This document shows positions 19,276 to 27,718 of a DNA stretch of 64,000 bases, in pieces. How positions within the stretch are numbered: position 1 is the first letter of the stretch; every line of letters starts with the position of its first letter. Position numbers and translations under genes: made by a program. Origin of the DNA: JACPNE01 sp964444465 (GTDB lineage: Archaea; Nanobdellota; Nanobdellia; SCGC-AAA011-G17; JACPNG01). The stretch lies in the NCBI GenBank assembly GCA_964444465.1, contig CAYUGZ010000001.1:7565-71564 (forward strand), written 5' to 3'. The notes under the pieces are model-generated. The model had not been told where the DNA came from, searched no databases, and worked only from the letters and a program-made list of their open reading frames with translations.

Positions 19276-19367
19276 CTACAACACTTTTTATTAATCTTGT
19301 TTTTATAAGGTTTTTTAAAAAATTAGAGTTGACCGTAAGATTAATAAGTGCTACTTTACTGATGGTG

Positions 19368-19377
19368 GTTTATAAAT
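19368..19377 (+). promoter_or_regulatory. TATA box of the cytidylyltransferase-kinase gene
   Basis: The sequence GTTTATAAAT at 19368-19377 lies about 30 nt before the ATG at 19403. It is the only good TATA element in front of the seven-gene plus-strand run, so it may drive the whole run. Confidence 0.5.
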
Positions 19378-19402
19378 CTTATAGATTAGGGTTGTGATTT
19401 TT

Positions 19403-22279
19403 ATGGATAAAAAACATATTAAAAAAATTGTTTATACAGGTGTAGTCTTAGATTTATTTCATTATGGTCATTTACAACTACTTAAATTTGCAAATTCATT
19501 AGGCGATTATCATGTTTGTGGCATCCTTACTGATGAAGCTGTTAAATCTTATAGGGGAGATACAATATGTAGTTTAGAAGAAAGAAAAGAAGTATTATCA
19601 AATCTTAATTTTATTGATAGAATTGTTATTCAAGATAAGTTAGATCCAACAGATAACTTGAAAGAAATAAAAAAAGAATTTGAGGATGCAGAAATAGTTT
19701 TAGTACATGGAACTGATTGGGAGATTGTTCCTGGACAAGAATATATCAATCAAATAAATGGCAAATTAATAAAACATCCTTATTATAAAAAACTCTCAAA
19801 TTTTAATATTTTAAATACATTATTCAATAATCATAAAAAGAATTTAAAGGGATTTGATGACTTTACTCAACATTTCAAAATTAAAGATTTCATTGAAGTA
19901 AATAAGAATATTAGGGAGTCAATCATATCTACAAAAGCTAATACATTAAAGACATTAGGCCCAATCCTAAAAAAATCTAAGATTGAAAAGTCTTTTGTGT
20001 TTACTACTTTAGATTGGGATAAGAAAAAAAATGAATTAATTGATCAAATAAATAAGGAATTTAATTCTGAAACTATAGTTGTTAGAAGTTCAGCAATAAA
20101 TGAAGACACATTAAATTCTTCTTTGGCAGGATATTTCCATACAGAGCTTAATGTTGATTCAGATAATAAAGAAAAAATTGAATCTGCAATAAGTAAAGTA
20201 GTTAACTCTTATGAAAATAAGAAACTGAGTAATCTATCAAATCAAGTTCTTGTTCAAACACAAACTAAAGACATTAAGTTAAGTGGGGTTATACTAACTA
20301 GAACATTAGAGAATCTACCTTATTATGTAATAAATTATGATGATCAATCACAAGATACTGATACAGTAACTAAAGGAGTTGATATAAAAACAGTTAAAAT
20401 TTCTAGGTTTTGTAATAATGAGGACTATCCTAAATTATTCTCTAATTTATTATCTGCAGTTAAAGAGATAGAGAATATAATAGAAGAAATGAGTTTAGAT
20501 ATAGAATTTGCTATAAATAATAAAGACGAAGTAGTCATATTTCAAGTTAGACCTTTAGTTTATAATACAAAAAATAATGTTAATGATAGTGAGATTAAAA
20601 AAAGGATTGAGGAATCCAAACAAATCTTCAATAAATTATCTGAAAAAAATCATTTAGTTGGTGAAAAAAACTTTTTTTGTGATATGCCTGATTGGAATCC
20701 TGCAGAGATTATAGGAGATTCTCCTAATATTTTAGATTACTCATTATATGATTATATCATAACAGATGATGTATGGCATAAAGCAAGATCTTCTCAAGGG
20801 TATTTTGATGTTGGCCCAGCTAAGTTAGTTGTGTTGTTTGGCAATAAACCTTATATTAATGTGAGAAATTCATTTAATTCGTTCATTCCTAACTCAATCT
20901 CAAAAGATTTAAGAGAGAAGTTAATAGCTTTTTATTTAGTTAAATTAGAAAAGAATCCAGAGTTTCAAGATAAAGTAGAATTTGATGTATTATACACTTG
21001 TTATGACTTTTCTTTTGATTCTCGTTCCAAAGAGCTATTAGAATTTGGATTTACACAGGATGAAGTGAATACTTTTAAAAAATCTTTATTAGATCTAACT
21101 AATAACCTTATATCTAATTCTAAAAAAGAGATAGAAGAAGATTTAGTTGAAGTGAATAAACTTGATAGACTAAGAAATGAATTAAGTTATAATAAAGAAG
21201 ATGATTTAGAAGTATCATTAAATAAAGTTAAGATGGTTTTAGATAATTGTAAGTCATATGGAACATTACAGTTTTCTAGATTAGCAAGATTAGCATTTAT
21301 AGGTAAAATTTTATTGAAGAGTCTTGTTAATAAAAAAATTATAAATGAAAGTGATTATCAAAAATTTCTTGGTTCTATAAACACTGTTGCAACTGAGATT
21401 AACAATGATTTTATTTTATTAAAAAAAGGAGACTTAGATAAAAATAAATTTTTAATTAAGTATGGTCATCTTAGACCGGGAACTTATGATATAACATGTA
21501 ATAGATATGAATCAAATCCTGATTTATTAAAAGTTACACAAAACTTACCCAGAACATCTGAGAAAAAATTAATTTATTCATTAGATAAAGATAAACTTAA
21601 ATTGATCTCTGATATATTAAAAAGAGAAGGGTTTAATTTTGATTCTGAGTTTTTATTCAATTTTATTAAGTCTACTCTAGAAATTAGAGAGTTATCTAAA
21701 TATGAGTTTACTAAGAGTTTAAGCGATTCTATAGAAATTATTGCAAAAGCTGGAGAGAGATTAGGATTTTCTAGAGAAGAAATTTCACAACTTGATATTT
21801 TTACTATAACTGATGTAGAAAATTTAAATGACGAACAGATTAAGGAAAGATGGGATAAAATAATTAATTTAAATAGTGAAAATAGACAATTAAACAAAGG
21901 AATCATTCTTCCCCCAACTTTATTTTCAGAGAAAGATTTTGATATTATCTCATATTATAACGCTAAACCAAATTTTATTACACATAAAAAAGTACAAGCA
22001 GAGATTATAAATTTAAAAGAGATTAGTGGATCTATTCCAGATTTAACTAATAAGATAGTGGTATTAGAGAATGGAGATCCAGGATATGATTGGATTTTTA
22101 CAAGAAACCCAGCAGGTTTAATTACAAAATATGGGGGTGTTGCTTCACATATGTCTATTCGTTGTTCTGAGTTTGAACTTCCAGCAGCCATTGGTTGTGG
22201 GGAGCAGATATTTAATGAAATAAAAAATTCATCTTCAGTTTTATTGGATTGTGAATCAGGGAAGATTAAAGGATTTTAA
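19403..22279 (+). CDS. Cytidylyltransferase fused to a PEP-synthase/glutamine-kinase-like phosphotransferase
   Basis: The 958-residue protein begins with a TagD-like nucleotidyltransferase (1-140) with the HxGH motif at residues 20-23 (HYGH). Its usual second motif (SSTxxR) is degenerate. From about residue 170 it is a PEP-synthase-type phosphotransferase: an ATP-binding part with VVRSSAINED near 226-235 and a C-terminal swivelling domain with GGVASH, whose His916 would carry the phosphate. This second part has the size and plan of C. jejuni Cj1418, an L-glutamine kinase. Rifampicin phosphotransferase is another relative. The next gene, a Cj1417-like hydrolase, starts 2 nt after the stop, which favours glutamine kinase. 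The ATG at 19403 is preferred over the GTG at 19394. Confidence 0.8.
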   Translation: MDKKHIKKIVYTGVVLDLFHYGHLQLLKFANSLGDYHVCGILTDEAVKSYRGDTICSLEERKEVLSNLNFIDRIVIQDKLDPTDNLKEIKKEFEDAEIVLVHGTDWEIVPGQEYINQINGKLIKHPYYKKLSNFNILNTLFNNHKKNLKGFDDFTQHFKIKDFIEVNKNIRESIISTKANTLKTLGPILKKSKIEKSFVFTTLDWDKKKNELIDQINKEFNSETIVVRSSAINEDTLNSSLAGYFHTELNVDSDNKEKIESAISKVVNSYENKKLSNLSNQVLVQTQTKDIKLSGVILTRTLENLPYYVINYDDQSQDTDTVTKGVDIKTVKISRFCNNEDYPKLFSNLLSAVKEIENIIEEMSLDIEFAINNKDEVVIFQVRPLVYNTKNNVNDSEIKKRIEESKQIFNKLSEKNHLVGEKNFFCDMPDWNPAEIIGDSPNILDYSLYDYIITDDVWHKARSSQGYFDVGPAKLVVLFGNKPYINVRNSFNSFIPNSISKDLREKLIAFYLVKLEKNPEFQDKVEFDVLYTCYDFSFDSRSKELLEFGFTQDEVNTFKKSLLDLTNNLISNSKKEIEEDLVEVNKLDRLRNELSYNKEDDLEVSLNKVKMVLDNCKSYGTLQFSRLARLAFIGKILLKSLVNKKIINESDYQKFLGSINTVATEINNDFILLKKGDLDKNKFLIKYGHLRPGTYDITCNRYESNPDLLKVTQNLPRTSEKKLIYSLDKDKLKLISDILKREGFNFDSEFLFNFIKSTLEIRELSKYEFTKSLSDSIEIIAKAGERLGFSREEISQLDIFTITDVENLNDEQIKERWDKIINLNSENRQLNKGIILPPTLFSEKDFDIISYYNAKPNFITHKKVQAEIINLKEISGSIPDLTNKIVVLENGDPGYDWIFTRNPAGLITKYGGVASHMSIRCSEFELPAAIGCGEQIFNEIKNSSSVLLDCESGKIKGF

Positions 22280-22280
22280 A

Positions 22281-22985
22281 ATGTTAGTTGCCATATCTCA
22301 AAGAGAAGTAAAAAAAGACGATAAGATTAGAGATAATCTTGAGAATGATTATGTTAAATATTATGAAAGTTTTGGATTAAAGTTAATTCCAATTCCTAAT
22401 ACAACAACAAATATTGCTTGGTATTTTGAGAATCTTCCAATAGAAGGTGTTATCTTAACAGGGGGTGGAGATGTTAATCCTGAATTATATAACCAAAAAC
22501 CTAAATATGAAATAAATTTGTCTATGAATAGAGATGAAATAGAAAAAAAACTTCTTAATGTTGCTATCGAGAAAAATTTACCAGTTCTGACTGAATGTAG
22601 GGGGACACAATTTTTGAATGTTTTTTTTGGTGGAAGTTTGATGCAAAGTATCAAAGAAGAGTTGAGAAGTAAAGTAGAACATGTTAATGTTACACATAAA
22701 ATCATAATCAATGATGAAAGAGCATCCACTTTTTTCAATAAAAAAGAATTAGAAGTAAACTCTTTTCATAATCAAGGGTTTACTAAGGAGAATTTATCTA
22801 AAGAACTAAAGATATTTGCAGAATCAGAAGATGGAATTGTAGAAGGAGTTTATCACAAAAGATATCCTATCGCTGGTGTGTTGTGGCATCCAGAAAGAGC
22901 TAATTCTGATAAGGAATTTGATAAAAATTTGATTCAATCTTTTATTGATAAAAAGTTGTTTTGGGAGAGTAGTAAACAAAGATAA
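22281..22985 (+). CDS. Class I glutamine amidotransferase-like hydrolase (gamma-glutamyl hydrolase type)
   Basis: The 234-residue protein has the catalytic triad Cys106 (TECRGTQ), His203 and Glu205 (WHPER) and an oxyanion loop (LTGGGDVNP) typical of the PuuD/gamma-glutamyl hydrolase branch. It stands alone, without a synthetase partner domain. Cj1417 of C. jejuni belongs to the same family and releases glutamate from CDP-glutamine to leave cytidine diphosphoramidate. Directly following a glutamine-kinase-like gene, this protein may do the same step. The ATG at 22281 replaces the GTG at 22251, which lies inside the upstream gene. General gamma-glutamyl hydrolysis remains possible. Confidence 0.8.
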   Translation: MLVAISQREVKKDDKIRDNLENDYVKYYESFGLKLIPIPNTTTNIAWYFENLPIEGVILTGGGDVNPELYNQKPKYEINLSMNRDEIEKKLLNVAIEKNLPVLTECRGTQFLNVFFGGSLMQSIKEELRSKVEHVNVTHKIIINDERASTFFNKKELEVNSFHNQGFTKENLSKELKIFAESEDGIVEGVYHKRYPIAGVLWHPERANSDKEFDKNLIQSFIDKKLFWESSKQR

Positions 22986-22987
22986 GG

Positions 22988-22996
22988 TTTATAAAT
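22988..22996 (+). promoter_or_regulatory. TATA box of the HIT gene
   Basis: TTTATAAAT is centred 25 nt before the ATG at 23017 and just after the stop of the previous gene. This suggests a second, leaderless promoter inside the cluster. Confidence 0.6.
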
Positions 22997-23016
22997 AGAA
23001 TATTTTTTAGAGGTTT

Positions 23017-23430
23017 ATGAGTGATTGTCCTTTATGTTATAATGAAGTAGAAGGAAGTAGAGTAGTTTATTCTACCAATAATGTTTATTCTATGATACCT
23101 ATAGCACCATTGGTTGAAGGCCATGCTATGATCTTGCCTAAATCTCATAAAAAATTTGAAGAGGTATCTCTTGAAGAACTTAATGAGATGAAAGAGATGT
23201 TAACTACATTAAAAGATAGATTAGTTAGTTCATATCATGATAAACACCCAATTATTGTTACATTAACAGATACAGACCATTCCTCAGTTAGGGATCATTT
23301 TCATTATCATATCATACCTAGTAGGGGTAATATAAGACAGTTAATGGCAAAATTTGATGAGGGTATTTCAGAGAATGAGAGACTAGATCCTTCTAGATTA
23401 GAAGAACTGGCTATTTTATTAAGAACTTAA
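23017..23430 (+). CDS. HIT-family nucleotide hydrolase/transferase
   Basis: The 137-residue protein has the histidine triad HFHYHII at residues 94-100 and an N-terminal CPLC pair at residues 4-7, the layout of the HIT superfamily. HIT proteins form a nucleotidyl-histidine intermediate. HINT members hydrolyse nucleoside phosphoramidates, and some HIT proteins convert adenosine phosphosulfate with ammonia to adenosine phosphoramidate. Here the gene lies inside a possible phosphoramidate cluster with its own leaderless promoter. It could edit or recycle a P-N intermediate, or be a housekeeping member. The sequence alone does not decide. Confidence 0.85.
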   Translation: MSDCPLCYNEVEGSRVVYSTNNVYSMIPIAPLVEGHAMILPKSHKKFEEVSLEELNEMKEMLTTLKDRLVSSYHDKHPIIVTLTDTDHSSVRDHFHYHIIPSRGNIRQLMAKFDEGISENERLDPSRLEELAILLRT

Positions 23431-23464
23431 ATAAGAATATAAATCACAAAGGGTTGATTAAAAG

Positions 23465-24244
23465 ATGAAAGCTATAATTTTAGCAGCAGGATTAGGAACA
23501 AGACTTGGAGATTATACAAAGGATTTACCTAAATCTATGCTTAATTTTATGGGAAAACCTTTATTGCAGAGACAGATTGATCTTTATAGAAAATTAGGGA
23601 TAACAGACATTACAATCATAAGAGAACATTTTGGACATAAAATAAATTTCAAAGATGTTAAATATGTTGAAGGGTCTGGACCATCAACCAATATGCTTGT
23701 TGATTTCTTTCAAGCTAGAAAAGAGTTTGATGACGATATAATAATGTCTTATGGAGACTTACTTCTTGAGGAGAGAGTCTTAAGAAGAGTAATAGAATCT
23801 AAATCAGTGGTAGGAGTTACTGTTGATCCTAATTGGAAAGATTATTGGATTGCTCGTTATGGGAGTTATTTAGAAGATTCTGAAAGTATGGTTATTGGAG
23901 AGAATGATAATATTATATCTTTAGGAATCTCAGACCCAAAACCTGAGGAAATGCATGCAAGATATGTTGGATTAATCAAATTTTCTAAAAGTATATTGCC
24001 TAAAATGGAGGAAGTATATGATCTAGCTAAAAGAGACTTTTGGGAAAAACCTTGGTATGCATCAAAGTCGTTTAAAAAAGCATACATGACAGATTTTATT
24101 CAATCTTTAATAGATGAAGGATTAGATGTTAAAGCAATAAAAGTAGATAGAGGTTGGTTCGAATTTGATACCGTTAAAGATTATGAGCAAGCAATTAAAT
24201 GGGCTGAAGAAGGAAGCTTAGATAGATTCTATAAATTAGATTAA
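23465..24244 (+). CDS. Sugar-type nucleotidyltransferase (Cj1416-like candidate)
   Basis: The 259-residue protein opens with the nucleotidyltransferase signature LAAGLGTRLGDYTKDLPKS and has a metal-binding Asp in SYGDLL near residues 98-103. It lacks the C-terminal left-handed helix of GlmU-type enzymes. Family members activate phospho-sugars, phosphocholine or, in C. jejuni Cj1416, phosphoglutamine with CTP. The companion genes for glutamine kinase and CDP-amidate hydrolase are 2 and 1 genes upstream. It ends one base before the next ATG. Sugar-1-phosphate activation is the main alternative. Confidence 0.83.
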   Translation: MKAIILAAGLGTRLGDYTKDLPKSMLNFMGKPLLQRQIDLYRKLGITDITIIREHFGHKINFKDVKYVEGSGPSTNMLVDFFQARKEFDDDIIMSYGDLLLEERVLRRVIESKSVVGVTVDPNWKDYWIARYGSYLEDSESMVIGENDNIISLGISDPKPEEMHARYVGLIKFSKSILPKMEEVYDLAKRDFWEKPWYASKSFKKAYMTDFIQSLIDEGLDVKAIKVDRGWFEFDTVKDYEQAIKWAEEGSLDRFYKLD

Positions 24245-24245
24245 A

Positions 24246-25598
24246 ATGAAATCAGAAATTTACCCTTTTGATACAGAAGAACATCAATCAAATAGGAAGC
24301 CCTATGGTTTTGTAGAGTTCCAACCAAATTTTTTTGATGTTTATTTAAATAAAAGGAAAGGAGTTATAAGATCTTTAAGAGAATCAATTAAAGAATCTTC
24401 TTTTAGTGTTCCTACTAACCCCTCAATCATTCTAAAAGAATTACAAGAGTTTGAATCTATAGATGTGATAAGAGAGGTATATCATAGATTAGACAACAAT
24501 GAACAATTAGATGAGACAACACTTAACCATTTTTGGAGGATTCTTAAAAAAGCAGATATAAGAAAATTAACTAGAAGATACAACAAAAGGTTTAGAAATA
24601 CTTCAAGAGAAGATTTAGGTTTAGAAGGACATGCATTGTTAGCTTTGACTTTAGGAATGTATGCTGTGGCAGGAGGAGAAGGTTATTTACAATCATTGAG
24701 CACTTCTTTAAAACAAAATGACCTTATCATTTCAAGAAGAGAAGGATTAACTTCATTAGAACAAGCTATAACTTTAGCTTCTTTAGAATTAGAGGTAGAA
24801 CAAACAGAAAAATTTAGAGAAAAAATTTTAGAAAGAGATTTAGTTTATGTTCCTAATAGAAATTTAGGGTATGAAGAATCAAAACCATCAACAAAAATCA
24901 CACTTGATAAATTAGGCATGTTACTACAAGAAGGAAATAGATCAAAAGCGTATCTTCAAGCATTAGTAAATTCAGGATTGCATCCAAATTTTGTCTTATT
25001 TTTAAAAGATCCTAAATATGATGGGAATCTAGATGAGGCTCCTCTTGAAAGGAAAAAATTACTTTTTGATCCAAACATTTCGGAGATTGAAACTTTAGAT
25101 AAAAATAACATTCCTTACAAATTAATGTATGAAGATTCATGCGATTCTCCTAATGTTGTTAGGGAGCTTGAAAGAAGATCTGAAGAATTTTTTATTTTTT
25201 CTGGTAGGGGAATCCTAAAACAATCTTTAGAAGCAGGTAAAAAATTGATACACACACATCCTGGAAAATTACCACAATATAGAGGAAGTACATGTCATTT
25301 TTATTCAGTATTAGCAGGAGATGGATGGCATTGTACTTCATTTATCATGGAACCACAGATTGATCAAGGAGAGGTGATTACTACTAAAGAATTTCCTCTA
25401 CCTGGCAGAGAGATAGATGATGCTAGAACTTATGATCCTTATTCTAGATCTATGGTTATGGTAGAGACAATAAGACAATTAGCAGAGACGGGAACTTTAA
25501 AAACTGAAAAACAAGATCTTTCAAAAGGAGTCGATTATTATATAATACATCCTGTTCTTGGATCTATTAGAAGAGATTATTTAGATAGTTTTGATTAG
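24246..25598 (+). CDS. Formyltransferase-like protein with an uncharacterised N-terminal half
   Basis: The 450-residue protein has a C-terminal formyltransferase-like domain (about 250-420). The motif HTHPGKLPQYRG near residues 334-345 corresponds to the NxHPSxLPxYRG of methionyl-tRNA formyltransferases, but the usual Asn is replaced by Thr. The conserved Asp is kept in IDQGEV near residue 372. The first 230 residues are helical, charged and unrecognised. It follows the nucleotidyltransferase with a one-base gap, so it is very likely translated with it. It may formylate, or transfer another one-carbon or carbamoyl group to, an amine on the cluster product. Confidence 0.7.
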   Translation: MKSEIYPFDTEEHQSNRKPYGFVEFQPNFFDVYLNKRKGVIRSLRESIKESSFSVPTNPSIILKELQEFESIDVIREVYHRLDNNEQLDETTLNHFWRILKKADIRKLTRRYNKRFRNTSREDLGLEGHALLALTLGMYAVAGGEGYLQSLSTSLKQNDLIISRREGLTSLEQAITLASLELEVEQTEKFREKILERDLVYVPNRNLGYEESKPSTKITLDKLGMLLQEGNRSKAYLQALVNSGLHPNFVLFLKDPKYDGNLDEAPLERKKLLFDPNISEIETLDKNNIPYKLMYEDSCDSPNVVRELERRSEEFFIFSGRGILKQSLEAGKKLIHTHPGKLPQYRGSTCHFYSVLAGDGWHCTSFIMEPQIDQGEVITTKEFPLPGREIDDARTYDPYSRSMVMVETIRQLAETGTLKTEKQDLSKGVDYYIIHPVLGSIRRDYLDSFD

Positions 25599-25611
25599 AT
25601 TTGGAGATGAA

Positions 25612-26754
25612 ATGATAGAGCCTAATGGTGGAAAATTAATAAATAGAATAATAGAAGATAAAGATGAGATAGATAAGATCATCAATAAAAATCTTAAGAG
25701 AATAGAAATAACAAAAGATGTTCTTTTAGATGTAGAGTCAATCTCTAATGGTGTCTTTAGTCCATTATCTGGATTTCCTTCTATTGAAGAAATAAATTCT
25801 ATTTTAGATAATTGGAGATTGAAAGATGGAACAATATTTTCTATCCCTCCTTTATTCCATGTTAATCAAAATGATTATGATAATGTTAGCATTGGAGAAG
25901 AGATAATCTTAACATATGAAAAAAAGCCAGTTGGAATCATTAAAGTAGATGGAAAGTCAGAGTTTGATAAATCAAAATTTATTCAAGAGATATTCAGAAC
26001 AACAGATTTAAAGCATCCAGGGGTTGCCCATATAGATAGCATATATAATCATATAATAACAGGTGAGATCAATACTTTTGGTAGATTAAATTATTTTTTT
26101 AATAATCATTCATTAACACCTTTAGAAACTAGAGAAGAGTTTGAGAGGAGGGGATGGAAAAATATCTCTATTTTTTCAACTACTAATGTGCCTCATAGGG
26201 CTCATGAACATCTTCATAGGATTGCATTAGAAATAACAGATGGATTATTTATTCATACTCTAGACTTGTTAAGTAACCAAGGTTATGTTAAATTTAATTC
26301 TGAAATAATAAGAAGTGGTTATCTAGCATTAATAAATAATTATTATCCTAAAGAAAGAGTGTTGTTTACCTCTTTTCCTTTTTTAGCAAGAAGTGCAGGT
26401 CCAAGAGAGATGATTCTACAAGCAGTGATAAGAAAAAATTTTGGTTGCAGTCATTTTATAGTTGGCAGAGATCATGCTGGTTTTGGTAATGTTTATGGAA
26501 AATATGAATCTCAGGAGATATTCAAAAAATTTCCTGATTTAGATGTTCAGCCAATAATGATAAATGAACCTAGATATTGTAAAAAATGTGGACATACAGT
26601 AACTGAAAAAAATTGCGGTCATGAAGATCAAGATCACGAAGAGATCAGTGGAACTATAGTTAGAGAAAAAATTAAGAATAAACAAGAAATTCCTGATTAT
26701 ATGATGAGAAAAGAAGTAGTGGATGTGTTAAAGAAAGAGATCATTAATAAATAA
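25612..26754 (+). CDS. ATP sulfurylase-like nucleotidyltransferase with an altered sulfate motif
   Basis: The 380-residue protein has the ATP sulfurylase plan: an N-terminal PUA-like part, then a nucleotidyltransferase domain with HRAHE (195-199), AGPRE and GRDHAG (285-290). A Cys-rich stretch (CKKCGH) near the C-terminus fits archaeal and bacterial Sat. The QxRN motif, whose Arg binds sulfate in characterised enzymes, is STTN here (189-192). The protein may therefore adenylylate something other than sulfate. The ATG at 25612 has GGAG six bases upstream; the TTG at 25591 lies inside the previous gene. It closes the run of close-packed cluster genes. Confidence 0.8.
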   Translation: MIEPNGGKLINRIIEDKDEIDKIINKNLKRIEITKDVLLDVESISNGVFSPLSGFPSIEEINSILDNWRLKDGTIFSIPPLFHVNQNDYDNVSIGEEIILTYEKKPVGIIKVDGKSEFDKSKFIQEIFRTTDLKHPGVAHIDSIYNHIITGEINTFGRLNYFFNNHSLTPLETREEFERRGWKNISIFSTTNVPHRAHEHLHRIALEITDGLFIHTLDLLSNQGYVKFNSEIIRSGYLALINNYYPKERVLFTSFPFLARSAGPREMILQAVIRKNFGCSHFIVGRDHAGFGNVYGKYESQEIFKKFPDLDVQPIMINEPRYCKKCGHTVTEKNCGHEDQDHEEISGTIVREKIKNKQEIPDYMMRKEVVDVLKKEIINK

Positions 26755-26809
26755 TTAAGTGAGATTACTTCATAAAAAAATTTAATAATAGGGTAATCAA
26801 GTTATTGTT

Positions 26810-27718
26810 ATGAGAAAGATTTTATCTTTTATCATATTAAGCATAATCTTGATATTCTCAATCATTTTTATAAGAAATAATATAAATGAATTTTCTAAAA
26901 TTCCAACAATTTCTTTTGTTTATATTGTCCCTTTAATTATCTTAACTATCTCTACACTATTTATTAATGGTTTAAGGATAAAGTTATTCGGAGATTATTA
27001 TGGTATAAACTTGAGTATAAATGAATGGTTTGGTTTGTCTTCTATTACTACTATGGGGAATCATATGACTCCTTTTAGAGGAGGAGTTGCAGCTAGAGCT
27101 TTTTATATGAAAAAGATACACAATTTTTCTTATACATCTTTTTTGACAACAATTGCTGCTTCTTATGTACTTAGATTTTTTATATATGGTTTATTAGGTG
27201 TGATTCTTAGCTTGATAATTTATCAGTTCTATAATTTTTTTAATAATATTCTATTTTTATCTTTAGTTTTATTAACTTTTTCTTCATTATTAACTATTAT
27301 TATTTTTCCTATATTTAGACAAACTAGAAATAAATTTCTTAATAGGATCATAAAGATTTTAGAAGAATGGAATGTAATGAGAAAAAACTATGATTTTTTA
27401 TTTAAAATTTTATTATTGGATTTGGGACTTTGGTTAATAAGATCATTAAAATTATTTTTTGTTTTTAAGGCATTTTCATTTGATATTCCATTTGTTTTTA
27501 TATTACTTATATCTGTTTTATCCATAATCTCAGTTTTTCTAAGCTTAACTCCAGCGGGATTGGGAGTAGTAGAAGCTGTTGTTGCATTTTCAGCAGAAGT
27601 TGTTGGTGTTGGATTTGTAGGTGGATTATATGCAAGTATTTTAGACAGAATTATAACAGTAATTGTTATATTTATAATTGGCCCTATATTCAGTTATAGA
27701 TTAATGAAAGATTATTGA
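26810..27718 (+). CDS. UPF0104/LPG-flippase-like membrane protein
   Basis: The 302-residue protein has about 8 membrane helices and family-typical segments, TPFRGGVAARAF in the middle and TPAGLGVVEAVV near the C-terminus. This is the family of the membrane part of MprF and archaeal AglD-like proteins, thought to move or handle lipid-linked compounds. It lies 55 nt after the Sat-like gene and could translocate the product of that cluster. Its 3' end overlaps the convergent carbamoyltransferase gene by 7 nt. Confidence 0.82.
   Translation: MRKILSFIILSIILIFSIIFIRNNINEFSKIPTISFVYIVPLIILTISTLFINGLRIKLFGDYYGINLSINEWFGLSSITTMGNHMTPFRGGVAARAFYMKKIHNFSYTSFLTTIAASYVLRFFIYGLLGVILSLIIYQFYNFFNNILFLSLVLLTFSSLLTIIIFPIFRQTRNKFLNRIIKILEEWNVMRKNYDFLFKILLLDLGLWLIRSLKLFFVFKAFSFDIPFVFILLISVLSIISVFLSLTPAGLGVVEAVVAFSAEVVGVGFVGGLYASILDRIITVIVIFIIGPIFSYRLMKDY

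Noticed and set aside
22251..22280. GTG start for the amidotransferase-like gene
   Set aside because: It lies within the kinase gene; MLVAISQ at 22281 matches the family start.
25591..25611. TTG start for the Sat-like gene
   Set aside because: It lies within the previous gene, while the ATG at 25612 has GGAG at a good distance.
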